A stretch of DNA of 64,000 nt from Tetzosporium hominis (GCF_002265435.1 NZ_NOKQ01000196.1:1-64000), one strand, 5' to 3'; counted from the first letter of the stretch, positions 50,543 to 58,045 are shown. Notes: generated by a model from the sequence alone, not told the origin. A program made the numbers and translations.

Positions 50543-51187
50543 TTGAACAAAATAGATCAACTCGCCTCTTTGCTACTTGAAGGAGACGAAGAACAAGCTA
50601 TGCAACTCATTCAAGAAGCAATCGCTAAAACCTCAACTCACCAGATGATGAACGATTTGTTGACACCTGCGATGCAACGAATCGGCCAGCTTTGGGAAAA
50701 CAATGAAATAACCGTTGCAGATGAACATTTAGCAACAGCTATCTGCGACTTCATTTTATCTAAACTCGACATTCAGATTCGACCTGAAAAACGACAAGAA
50801 AAAACGGTTCTGTTAATGGGAGTTCAAGATGAAGAACACTACATTGGATTGAAAATGGTTAGCAGTGTATTTAAACAACATGGATGGCGCGTTCGTTACT
50901 TAGGCCCTAACATGCCGGAAACGCATGCATTAAAAGCCATTGAACGGTGGAATCCCGATGTCATCGCTATTTCAGCGGCTTTAGTTCATAGAATCATGGC
51001 CATCCAAAGCTTAGTGCTTAAATTAAAAGAAGAGTACCCTGCTCTTCCGGTAGTTATCGGTGGAAGAATTACAGAATTGCTTGATTTACATACGCTCCTG
51101 CCATCAAACGTGTATATCATGCCATCATTGCCAGCGCTTGAGGAATGGATTACACAAGGAGGACCGAATGGGAAAAAGATTTCGTGA
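50543..51187 (+). CDS. Cobalamin (B12)-binding domain protein
   Basis: 214 residues from TTG 50543, preceded by GAAAGGAG nine bases upstream. The N-terminal half is the helical B12-binding_2 cap (EGDEEQAMQLIQEAI ... LTPAMQRIGQLWENNEITVADEHLATAI), with the W-x9-EH motif seen in B12 photoreceptors and methyltransferases. The C-terminal half is the B12-binding Rossmann fold, MGVQDEEHYIGLKMVSSVFKQHGWRVRYLGPNMP. The usual DxHxxG is here ExHxxG, keeping the Co-ligand His. There is no DNA-binding or enzyme domain. It overlaps a STAS gene by 20 bases, so it may be a light or cobalamin sensor for that partner. Confidence 0.88.
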   Translation: MNKIDQLASLLLEGDEEQAMQLIQEAIAKTSTHQMMNDLLTPAMQRIGQLWENNEITVADEHLATAICDFILSKLDIQIRPEKRQEKTVLLMGVQDEEHYIGLKMVSSVFKQHGWRVRYLGPNMPETHALKAIERWNPDVIAISAALVHRIMAIQSLVLKLKEEYPALPVVIGGRITELLDLHTLLPSNVYIMPSLPALEEWITQGGPNGKKIS

Positions 51188-51920
51188 TTTTTCTTTACCA
51201 GCTGTCGTCATCAATGAGGAATTGGAAATGGTCGACGCTTCCGAGACATTTTTAGATAAGTATGGCTGGGCACGAACTTTCCTTTCCATCGTAGACAGTG
51301 GGAGTCAATCCAAGGCAGCCAAGTTTCTCCCTACTCTTTTGGCAGGCTCTCCACTTGAAGTTAGCCTAATAAACAAAAAGGGAGACCTCGATTTTGTAGA
51401 CTTGTTCATCACATGGAGTAGAGGGGAAGGAACGGTTACTGTGGTTCCCAAATCTTCTCAATACTCCTTAGTAAGTTCTAAATTGGGTTTACTCCAAGCA
51501 GAACTATCTATTCGAAATAATGAGCTCCTGGAAGAAAAAGATCGCGTCCAGTCACTCCTATTAGAGATGCAAAATCTTTCTGCTCCTGCCATTGTGGTTA
51601 AAGACGGTGTATCCCTTGTTCCCATTTTCGGAGCCATTGACTCTGGTCAGATGACACAAATATTTAACCGATTGTTGACTCATTTCTTAGAAGAGAAAAC
51701 TGAAATTGCGATTATCGACTTTACCGCATCTGCTGACTTTGACTTAATGCACTGGCAAGGTGTCGATGAATTTGTTAAAGCAGCTTCCATAATGGGAGTG
51801 GAAATCATCGTTTCAGGACTTCATCCTTCTCAGGTAAAAGCACTGAACTCTCTTCAAATCCGAGCAGGATCAATGCGGTTCTATGCAAAATTAGCCACTG
51901 CACTCCAAGCCATTCAATAA
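51168..51920 (+). CDS. RsbR-like protein: PAS-like N terminus, coiled coil, STAS domain
   Basis: 250 residues from ATG 51168 with AGGAGG six bases upstream. The N-terminal ~95 residues look like a PAS-type fold (FSLPAVVINEELEMVDASETFLDKYGW), then a helical stretch (about 100-135, LLQAELSIRNNELLEEKDRVQSLLLE), then an RsbR-type STAS domain (APAIVVKDGVSLVPIFGAIDSGQMTQIFNRLL ... IIDFTASADFDLMHWQGVDEF). RsbR paralogues are in the stressosome that sets sigma-B activity. The first phospho-Thr (DFTAS) is kept, but the position of the second is Leu. Co-encoded with the B12-binding protein. Confidence 0.82.
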   Translation: MGKRFRDFSLPAVVINEELEMVDASETFLDKYGWARTFLSIVDSGSQSKAAKFLPTLLAGSPLEVSLINKKGDLDFVDLFITWSRGEGTVTVVPKSSQYSLVSSKLGLLQAELSIRNNELLEEKDRVQSLLLEMQNLSAPAIVVKDGVSLVPIFGAIDSGQMTQIFNRLLTHFLEEKTEIAIIDFTASADFDLMHWQGVDEFVKAASIMGVEIIVSGLHPSQVKALNSLQIRAGSMRFYAKLATALQAIQ

Positions 51921-51966
51921 AGCCTCCCCTGATAAGTCAAATCTGACATCAGAGGAGGCTTTTTTC
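51919..51966. terminator. Bidirectional terminator
   Basis: AAGCCTCCCCTGAT / ATCAGAGGAGGCTT stem, with T's on both sides, between the STAS gene and the convergent TPR gene. Confidence 0.85.
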
Positions 51967-53177
51967 TATTGATATTTTTCGTCTGTGATAAAAGAGAAGG
52001 CTTTTTCAAAGTCGCCCTTTTCTTTATAATAGCGGACGAGCATGTCGGAGAAGATGATTTCAAAATTATGTTCATTAGGAACAGAGCGTGTATAAGGAAT
52101 TACGACTGTTTCTAAAAAATGATATGCGTCTTCTATATCTCCATTTAAGAACTGCAGATAATATTCAGCAAACAATTTATAATTTTCAAAAGACTTTCTC
52201 TCACTTATCTCATACAGTCTTGAAAACGTACGAATTGCATCTTCTGTTTTCCCCATCTCAATCTCTGTAAGACCTAGGTTGAACAGAACACTACCGAAAT
52301 TCACATCCTCTACCCCGTAATGACTCACAGCCATATTGAAGTATGCAATTGAGAGAGAATAGTTTTTCATTTTAAAGTAGAGATCCCCCATATTATGATA
52401 AATGTGAGGAATAAGTTCTTTTTGATTTAGAAGCTCCGCATTACGAAGCAGGTGTTCATAGTACTCAATGGCGTCTTCATAAATTTTTGCATAGGCACAG
52501 TTTATTGCTAATGACATTTGAGCATGAAGGATACGGCGGTAATTATATTGCTGGCTCAAGTAATCTAACGCTTTTTTTCCATAATAGATGGCACGACTCG
52601 GTTCCTCTAGATATGATTTAATAAGACTCAAGTGATAATAAACTTCTCCTTCAAATCCAAATAGAGAAGATGTACTTCTTATTACATGATCCATACGTCT
52701 ATTAGCTGCTTCATAATCTCCACTATTCATTTCATTGATGCCCTGCAGATATTCGTATAATAATTCTTCAAGAGGACTAAAATACTTTCTTTCTTTTTTT
52801 AGAGCACGCAATAAAGTATTTATTTTAGAGTGATTTTTTTTAACTTGAAAGAACCTTATTTTTAATAATGAAGCCAACCGACTATATTCTGTATAAGGTA
52901 GAAAATCATCATAGGTTGCTACTTCAAAGTAAACAAATTCTGCTTTATCATAATCTGTATAAATTAAATGTTTCTTAAATAACTGAAGAAGGTTCTTAAT
53001 GTGTGCCAGTTTCTGCTCAATCATAAAGTTGGAAATTCCAATACGTTTTAATAATGCCTCCAACTCTTTATCAGTAAAGTCCCTATCATCAATTAATTTT
53101 TCGTAGGGAGAGCTAGATGGATCATAAAACAAGTTTTGGGTCTCCAGTTGATCTATTATAAATTGTTTATAATTCAT
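51966..53177 (-). CDS. TPR protein paralogous to the adjacent HTH-TPR regulator, DNA-binding domain degenerate
   Basis: 403 residues. Along most of its length it follows the protein at 53482-54696 (compare RAIYYGKKALDYLSQQYNYRRILHAQMSLAINCAYAKIYEDAIEYYEHLLRNAELL with PAIYYGKNALHQFKEDFNFYRIFNVQMLLAVNYSRAKMFNEAIEIYKHLLRNTRIL, each given only in part here). The N-terminal ~45 residues align with the helix-turn-helix region, but the recognition helices are lost and about five residues are missing. It has its own promoter region after a terminator. It may bind the same peptide or partner without binding DNA. Confidence 0.82.
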   Translation of the reverse strand: MNYKQFIIDQLETQNLFYDPSSSPYEKLIDDRDFTDKELEALLKRIGISNFMIEQKLAHIKNLLQLFKKHLIYTDYDKAEFVYFEVATYDDFLPYTEYSRLASLLKIRFFQVKKNHSKINTLLRALKKERKYFSPLEELLYEYLQGINEMNSGDYEAANRRMDHVIRSTSSLFGFEGEVYYHLSLIKSYLEEPSRAIYYGKKALDYLSQQYNYRRILHAQMSLAINCAYAKIYEDAIEYYEHLLRNAELLNQKELIPHIYHNMGDLYFKMKNYSLSIAYFNMAVSHYGVEDVNFGSVLFNLGLTEIEMGKTEDAIRTFSRLYEISERKSFENYKLFAEYYLQFLNGDIEDAYHFLETVVIPYTRSVPNEHNFEIIFSDMLVRYYKEKGDFEKAFSFITDEKYQ

Positions 53178-53273
53178 CCAATAACCTTCTTTATCTTATT
53201 ATTATTTTTAATAATAGTAGAAAAAAGTCTTGGACACAAAGCAATATTTTCCATATGAGAATTTAATTGGACT

Positions 53274-53307
53274 AAAAAAAGCGAAGGAACTAATATCCCT
53301 TCGCTTT
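53274..53307 (-). terminator. Terminator after the pro-peptide gene
   Basis: Minus-strand stem AAGCGAAGG / CCTTCGCTT with an 8-10-base loop and T7. It ends the regulator/pro-peptide transcript. Confidence 0.9.
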
Positions 53308-53314
53308 AAATACA

Positions 53315-53467
53315 TCAACCAATTGGTGGTAAGATTGGAATTGTTGGAGCTGGACCTGCTTTAAATGGTGAGATAAAATCTGGTCCTGCTAAAATTGAAA
53401 CATCAGTAGACATTGCAATTGCTAAAGCAATAGTTAAAATCATTGTTACAGCTATACGTTTTTTCAT
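53315..53467 (-). CDS. Small secreted pro-peptide, candidate quorum-sensing signal
   Basis: 50 residues. ATG at 53467 with AGGGG eight bases upstream, 14 bases after the stop of the HTH-TPR gene, and followed after the TGA by a strong terminator. The N terminus is a signal peptide: basic MKKR then the hydrophobic core IAVTMILTIALAIAM, with a likely cut after about residue 20-27. The mature part is short, Pro-rich and hydrophobic, ending APTIPILPPIG. A secreted pro-peptide gene directly downstream of an HTH-TPR gene is the layout of PlcR-PapR and NprR-NprX. The peptide itself matches no signal I know. Confidence 0.75.
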   Translation of the reverse strand: MKKRIAVTMILTIALAIAMSTDVSILAGPDFISPFKAGPAPTIPILPPIG

Positions 53468-53481
53468 ACAAACATCCCCTA

Positions 53482-54696
53482 TCAGTTTAATAGTTCTAAT
53501 GCTTTGTCATATTGTCCATTTTCCTTATAATAGTCTGCAAGAACTTTCGTGAAATGTTTATGAGACTCTTTCATTTCACTATGACGTTTAGTATAAGGAA
53601 GAATTTTGCTTTCAAGATAATCCATCGCTGCTTTTTCATCTTTTAACTGCAAGGAATAGAATTTGGAGAAAAGTTGATAATGTACAATTTTAGACTCATT
53701 TGCTGCATTATATAATTCTTCGAAGCTCTGTTCACTTGTCTCTTCATCACCAGACCATTTTTCTGAAATGGCTCTATTATATAGGCATAACATATAAAAC
53801 TCTGATTTGGAATCAACTATCTCCATAGCCTTATTAAAATACTGTTTAGCATCATTGTATGATCCCATTGTATGATATAGGTCGCCTAAATTATGATAAA
53901 TTTGAGGAAGATTTTCTTTAATTTTTAAGATTCTCGTATTACGCAGTAAATGCTTATATATTTCAATAGCCTCATTAAACATTTTAGCTCTTGAATAATT
54001 TACAGCTAATAACATTTGAACATTAAAGATTCTGTAAAAGTTAAAATCTTCTTTAAATTGGTGTAAAGCATTCTTACCATAATATATTGCTGGACTATAT
54101 TGATTTAAATTTGACTTCAATATTGAGTAGTTATAACTGATTTCACCTAAATTTTCAGAAGAGAGTAAAGCATTATCTAATAAGTCTGCAATCTCTGTAT
54201 CTGCTTCTTCCATTTTCCCCCTTAACATTAAAACTAATGCACTAATGTATTTATGTAAATAGACCTCTAGTTGGGAAAAATTAGTTTTATGTGCATTCAA
54301 CCATTTTAATTGATTTTCTACTTTTTCTATATTATTTATCATTAAGTAATATCGGGTTTTATATAGTTCATACAAATATAGGTACTCGGTGAAAGGAATC
54401 AATTCTTCTTTCCCCTTCAATATTGAATAAGAATAATTGGCTTCATCTTTCTCCAGATAATACATTTGATCTGCGAACTGAATTATTAGTTCTTTAATCT
54501 CTTCTTCCAACTTCTCCACATCTTGCAAGTCAATGCTTAGGCGCTCTAAGAGTAGGCGAATTGTTTCTTCATTGGCCTCTTTGCTGTTGTTCTCGATTTT
54601 GCTCAAATGAGGAACGGAACAGATTCCATCTGCAAGGGTTTGTTGTGTCAATCCTTGCTTCGTTCGGTGGAACTTAATTAGTGATCCTATCTTCAA
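53482..54696 (-). CDS. HTH-TPR transcriptional regulator (RRNPP/NprR-PlcR-like)
   Basis: 404 residues. The N-terminal Xre-type helix-turn-helix (about 1-65) reads IKFHRTKQGLTQQTLADGIC then VPHLSKIENN. The remainder is a series of tetratricopeptide-like helical repeats (for example YHNLGDLYHTMGSYNDAKQYFNKAMEI). Length and layout match NprR/PlcR, which are switched by re-imported signal peptides. It is followed by the 50-residue pro-peptide gene and is divergent from a subtilisin-like protease, the likely target. Confidence 0.88.
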   Translation of the reverse strand: MKIGSLIKFHRTKQGLTQQTLADGICSVPHLSKIENNSKEANEETIRLLLERLSIDLQDVEKLEEEIKELIIQFADQMYYLEKDEANYSYSILKGKEELIPFTEYLYLYELYKTRYYLMINNIEKVENQLKWLNAHKTNFSQLEVYLHKYISALVLMLRGKMEEADTEIADLLDNALLSSENLGEISYNYSILKSNLNQYSPAIYYGKNALHQFKEDFNFYRIFNVQMLLAVNYSRAKMFNEAIEIYKHLLRNTRILKIKENLPQIYHNLGDLYHTMGSYNDAKQYFNKAMEIVDSKSEFYMLCLYNRAISEKWSGDEETSEQSFEELYNAANESKIVHYQLFSKFYSLQLKDEKAAMDYLESKILPYTKRHSEMKESHKHFTKVLADYYKENGQYDKALELLN

Positions 54697-54984
54697 CTTG
54701 CTTCTACCTCCTCTCGGCTCCTTTCTATTTTAGAACAAATTTTCGGAATTAACAAAACAAATAATGGAATGTATAGACAGGGAATAAGTAGAAAATGTTG
54801 GGAAAAGAGAACGTGTATTCCCTTTTATTTTTTCCCAATAAACAAAATATTCTGTCCATGGTATAGTCAATTCAGCAACACCCCAGCGAAAACCTTTGCA
54901 AAGGGAAATGGGAAACATTGTGTAAGCAGTTGGATTTGATGAGTGTTTTATGTTCTGCGCAAAACATAATTCTTATCAATACAT

Positions 54985-55044
54985 AGTCCAGCTTACCGCA
55001 ACCGACTTGAGGATCGGATGGCACTCAGAAAAGCCGATTGGACT
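54985..55044 (+). other. Possible structured leader upstream of the protease gene
   Basis: AGTCCA (54985-54990) can pair with TGGACT (55039-55044), enclosing an inner CCGA/TCGG stem. No known riboswitch consensus fits. It lies about 110 bases before the protease start. The rest of the 458-base gap (54697-55154) holds A/T-rich promoter sequence for the two divergent genes and the tandem repeats listed next. Confidence 0.35.
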
Positions 55045-55081
55045 TTACTTAAATGATGGTTGGACATCACTTAAATGGTTA
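55038..55081. promoter_or_regulatory. Two tandem 22-bp repeats upstream of the protease gene
   Basis: TTGGACTTTACTTAAATGAT and TTGGACATCACTTAAATGGT begin two direct 22-base units agreeing at 17 of 22 positions. The period of two helical turns places both units on the same DNA face. They end 73 bases before the protease ATG. A regulator operator is likely; the HTH-TPR protein is the obvious candidate. Confidence 0.55.
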
Positions 55082-55154
55082 CAAGTCTAATCCTAAATTT
55101 TCGAAAGTCTCATAAACCTCAAACAATCAGACAATGGTGGAGGAGAAGAAATCG

Positions 55155-56471
55155 ATGAAAATGAACAAAGCAAAAGCATTGGTAATGAGTGGATTGTTAG
55201 CAATTTCTATGGTAGGAACTGTCGGTGGAGCTTCGGCTGCAGAACTAAACGCAAATGCAAACGTTGGAGATAAGGTTCGTGTTCTTATTGAAGCATCTTC
55301 TACTCAAGGAGTTTCTACAATGAGCCAGTCGAAGTCTCAATTAAATGCTGCTAAAGCACAATACGGTAAACGTTGGGAGTTCTCAAACGGCAATGCATTT
55401 ACTACAGAAATGACTGAGAAACAATTTGCGGCTCTTCAGAAAAATAAGAACTTAAAAGTTTCTCTAGTTGATGAAGTGACTGTAGCAGCGGATGTACGTG
55501 CAGCTAAGAAACCTGGAACAGTTCAACCTACTGCTGAATATCCTACTCAACAAGTGCCATGGGGTATCAAAGCGATTTACAACAACAGCAGCTTGACATC
55601 CACTTCTGGTGGAGCAGGAATTAACGTCGCTGTTCTGGACACAGGCGTAAACGTCAATCACTTAGACCTTGTAAACACAGTAGAGCAATGTAAAGATTTC
55701 ACTACTTCTGCTGGATTAACAAATGGTCAGTGTAACGATGCGAACGGTCACGGAACGCACGTTGCAGGTTCTGCACTTGCGGATGGTGGTAGCGACGGTG
55801 CTGGTGTCTACGGAGTAGCTCCTGATTCAGATCTATGGGCTTACAAAGTATTAGGCGATGACGGCTCAGGTTACTCAGATGATATCGCAGCAGCAATTCG
55901 CCATGCAGCAGACCAAGCTTCTGCTACTGGAACAAAAACTGTTATCAATATGTCTTTAGGTTCTTCAGCAAACAACAGCTTGATCTCTAGCGCAGTTGAT
56001 TATGCATACGGCAAAGGTGTTTTAGTTGTTGCAGCAGCTGGAAACTCTGGTTACCGTGTTGGTACGATCGGTTACCCTGGTGCTCTTAAAAATGCCATTG
56101 CAGTTGCAGCTTTAGAAAACCGTCTTGAAAATGGCACATTACGTGTAGCAGACTTCTCTTCCCGTGGATATACGGCAACTGATGGGGACTATGTGATTGG
56201 TGTAGGTGACGTAGAAATCTCGGCTCCAGGCGCAGCAATCTACTCTACTTGGAACAACGGTGGATACAACACAATCAGTGGTACATCTATGGCTTCTCCT
56301 CACGTGGCTGGTTTAGCAGCAAAAGTATGGGCTCAAAATCCATCTTGGACTGCAGCTCAATTGCGTACAAACTTACAAAACCGTGCAAAAGCGAACGACA
56401 TCTTAGGTGGTCGCGGTGCAGCAGTTGGCGATGACTATGCATCTGGTTTCGGATTTGCTCGTGTACAATAA
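55155..56471 (+). CDS. Secreted subtilisin-like serine protease (S8 family)
   Basis: 438 residues from ATG 55155 (GGAGGAG about ten bases upstream; an ATG seven codons earlier overlaps this site). Signal peptide about 1-29 (LVMSGLLAISMVGTVGGASAA), an inhibitor I9-type propeptide (about 37-110), then the catalytic domain: Asp in INVAVLDTGVNVNHLD, His in NGHGTHVAGS, oxyanion Asn in AAAGNSG, Ser in SGTSMASPHVAGLAA. Two Cys (VEQCKDF and NGQCNDA) just before the His could form a disulfide. An extracellular alkaline-type protease for scavenging protein. Confidence 0.95.
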   Translation: MKMNKAKALVMSGLLAISMVGTVGGASAAELNANANVGDKVRVLIEASSTQGVSTMSQSKSQLNAAKAQYGKRWEFSNGNAFTTEMTEKQFAALQKNKNLKVSLVDEVTVAADVRAAKKPGTVQPTAEYPTQQVPWGIKAIYNNSSLTSTSGGAGINVAVLDTGVNVNHLDLVNTVEQCKDFTTSAGLTNGQCNDANGHGTHVAGSALADGGSDGAGVYGVAPDSDLWAYKVLGDDGSGYSDDIAAAIRHAADQASATGTKTVINMSLGSSANNSLISSAVDYAYGKGVLVVAAAGNSGYRVGTIGYPGALKNAIAVAALENRLENGTLRVADFSSRGYTATDGDYVIGVGDVEISAPGAAIYSTWNNGGYNTISGTSMASPHVAGLAAKVWAQNPSWTAAQLRTNLQNRAKANDILGGRGAAVGDDYASGFGFARVQ

Positions 56472-56500
56472 GAAATAAAAAGACTGGGCCAAAACCCAGA

Positions 56501-56534
56501 AAAGGGAGTTTCTCGTCATGAGAAACTCCTTTTT
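56501..56534 (+). terminator. Terminator D of the protease gene
   Basis: AAAGGGAGTTTCTC / GAGAAACTCCTTTTT hairpin, preceded by a small CTGGG/CCCAG stem, 30 bases after the stop; the same block is seen at 42860-42913. Confidence 0.85.
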
Positions 56535-56546
56535 GTATGTTGTATT

Positions 56547-56632
56547 GTGTGCAGGGGAAGCGTTCCGCGGGCGCGGGCTGAGCCAAGGTCTCAGCTTCCG
56601 CTTTTAATCCCGCTGGAGTCACCCCTACACAC
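56547..56632. repeat. Repeat A, copy 3 (reverse orientation)
   Basis: Reverse complement of the other copies, GTGTGCAGGGGAAGCG ... GACTCCAGCG as its complement ... CCCCTACACAC. It is separated from terminator D by the same TGTATGTTGTATT linker seen at other loci. Confidence 0.9.
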
Positions 56633-56677
56633 TTTTCATACTGTTGTCTTTAACTTAATTTGTGTAACTATACCAAT

Positions 56678-57148
56678 CTATTTTTGCTTCATTTGGTAGC
56701 CGATCACACTATACATTCGACTGCATTGTTTTTCTAATAGGGAAACAGAAACGGACACTTCCAACTTCTGACCATCGCCAAATACAATGAGAGTTCTAGT
56801 TTCCGAAATCTCTACAAAAGACATAGGTTGATTAAAGATCCACACACAATCTAGATGCGAGGGAGAACATGTAGGAAAAGCGGCAACATCCGGCGAAGCA
56901 ATCATTACGGGAACCTTTTTATTGAATCGAAAGTTACTTAAAATTCGAGTTGCCTCTTCTCTTCCCTTGTAAGACGCTCCGTGCAACACACAGAACAATT
57001 GCATGACTTCACTTGGTTTCAACTCCGAATAAATGGGTCCATCAGAAGTAAGTATTATAGATCTAAAAGGTTTTATGTACCATCCTGCAACTGCATATAT
57101 GGACCGTTTGTCCAAACTCCAAAGCACTAAATGTTTATCTAATTCCAT
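56678..57148 (-). CDS. ComK-family protein (copy 2)
   Basis: 156 residues. ComK features: LFCVLHGASYKGREEATRILSN, NKKVPVMIASPDVAAFPTCSPSHLDCVWIFNQP and FGDGQKLEVSVSVSLLEKQCSRM. Compared with copy 1 at 39582 it keeps the SP-x-W core but differs widely. Both may be activators of DNA-uptake genes with different inputs, as reported for ComK1/ComK2 in staphylococci. GAGGAGCC precedes the ATG. It is divergent from a sigma-factor gene, sharing a 245-base promoter region. Confidence 0.82.
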   Translation of the reverse strand: MELDKHLVLWSLDKRSIYAVAGWYIKPFRSIILTSDGPIYSELKPSEVMQLFCVLHGASYKGREEATRILSNFRFNKKVPVMIASPDVAAFPTCSPSHLDCVWIFNQPMSFVEISETRTLIVFGDGQKLEVSVSVSLLEKQCSRMYSVIGYQMKQK

Positions 57149-57393
57149 TCACATGGCTCCTCTATAATCAACTAGTATCAGTATAACGTTCCATTTTTAG
57201 CCAGTAAATAGTTTTATCTGAATTTTCCTCATTTTATGAAAGTTTCATTTTGTAAAAGCTTAGTTTTGTGTACCAAACGTATTTGTTCCTCTCTTCTTAC
57301 GATGTCTTTCCAACTTAGCCATATTGTGAATGCTCCCCTAAACTAAAGCTACCTAGGAATTTCCGTTTGCGCAAACGATTGAGGAACTATAAG

Positions 57394-57855
57394 ATGCAGT
57401 TCGAATTAATAGCTGAAGCCTACCAACCGATGATTTCGAGTATACTGCGAAAGACATCCATTTACAGAGATCACGAACTTTTTCGACAAGCCGCATTAAT
57501 TGCTCTATGGAAAGCATGGGGAAACTACGAGGAGTCAAAAGGCTCGTTCGCGGGTTATGCTTACCGGTCCATGTACGGTGCAGTTTTAGATGAATTGAAA
57601 AAATCGTCTAAGGATGTGCCTATGCAAGACGATTTCTTTGCAAATGCGAGTATTGACGTCCAAACACACAAGTTTCAAGAGCTAATTATAGAACTACCTC
57701 CCCTACTTCAGGAGATTTTACTATTGAGTTATTATGAGGGCTACACTGCTGAAGAGATTTCTGAAAGGATTGGATTGTCGGTCCCTGGAGTTAAGAAGCG
57801 CAAGAAATCTGCCCTAATAAAGCTTCGGGAATTCTACAAGAGTGATTCAGAATAA
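57394..57855 (+). CDS. Sigma-70 family RNA polymerase sigma factor (small, SigH/ECF-like)
   Basis: 153 residues from ATG 57394 (GAGGAAC nine bases upstream; a TTG nine codons earlier is less likely). The N-terminal half is region 2 (FRQAALIALWKAWGNYEESKGSFAGYAYRSMYGAVLDELKK) and the C-terminal part is region 4 (PPLLQEILLLSYYEGYTAEEISERIGLSVPGVKKRKKSALIKL). There is no anti-sigma gene beside it. It is divergent from comK-like gene 2, which suggests a competence or post-exponential role like staphylococcal SigH; this is inference. Confidence 0.85.
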   Translation: MQFELIAEAYQPMISSILRKTSIYRDHELFRQAALIALWKAWGNYEESKGSFAGYAYRSMYGAVLDELKKSSKDVPMQDDFFANASIDVQTHKFQELIIELPPLLQEILLLSYYEGYTAEEISERIGLSVPGVKKRKKSALIKLREFYKSDSE

Positions 57856-57866
57856 GAAAAGTTGGA

Positions 57867-58006
57867 AGTGTTCGGAAAAGACACGCTTATCTGTGGGAGC
57901 GGCCATCAGAATCCTCGCGGCATACCAAAGCTTGCGCTTTGGCCTCCGACTGCGGGTTCTTCAAACCACTCTGATACCACGGAACGCGTGTCTTTTCTTT
58001 CACACT
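57867..58006. repeat. Repeat B, full copy 2
   Basis: 140 bases, the central ~100 of which are identical to 27190-27329, 30 kb away. The outer stem is GAAAAGACACGC / GCGTGTCTTTTC, where the other copy has GAT/ATC: one pair changed on both sides. It starts 12 bases after the sigma-factor stop. No gene lies between 57856 and 58293. Confidence 0.85.
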
Positions 58007-58045
58007 TCCCAATGTAAGAGCTTAGGTGATTAGATGCGATTGTGC

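Noticed and set aside
54985-55044. Known riboswitch (c-di-GMP or other) upstream of the protease
   Set aside because: The stem arrangement fits none of the riboswitch consensus sequences I know; kept only as a possible structured leader.
57200-57260. ComK box (AAAA-N5-TTTT) between comK copy 2 and the sigma gene
   Set aside because: The best candidate AAAAGCTTAGTTTT has a six-base gap and no second box at proper spacing; not enough to call a site.
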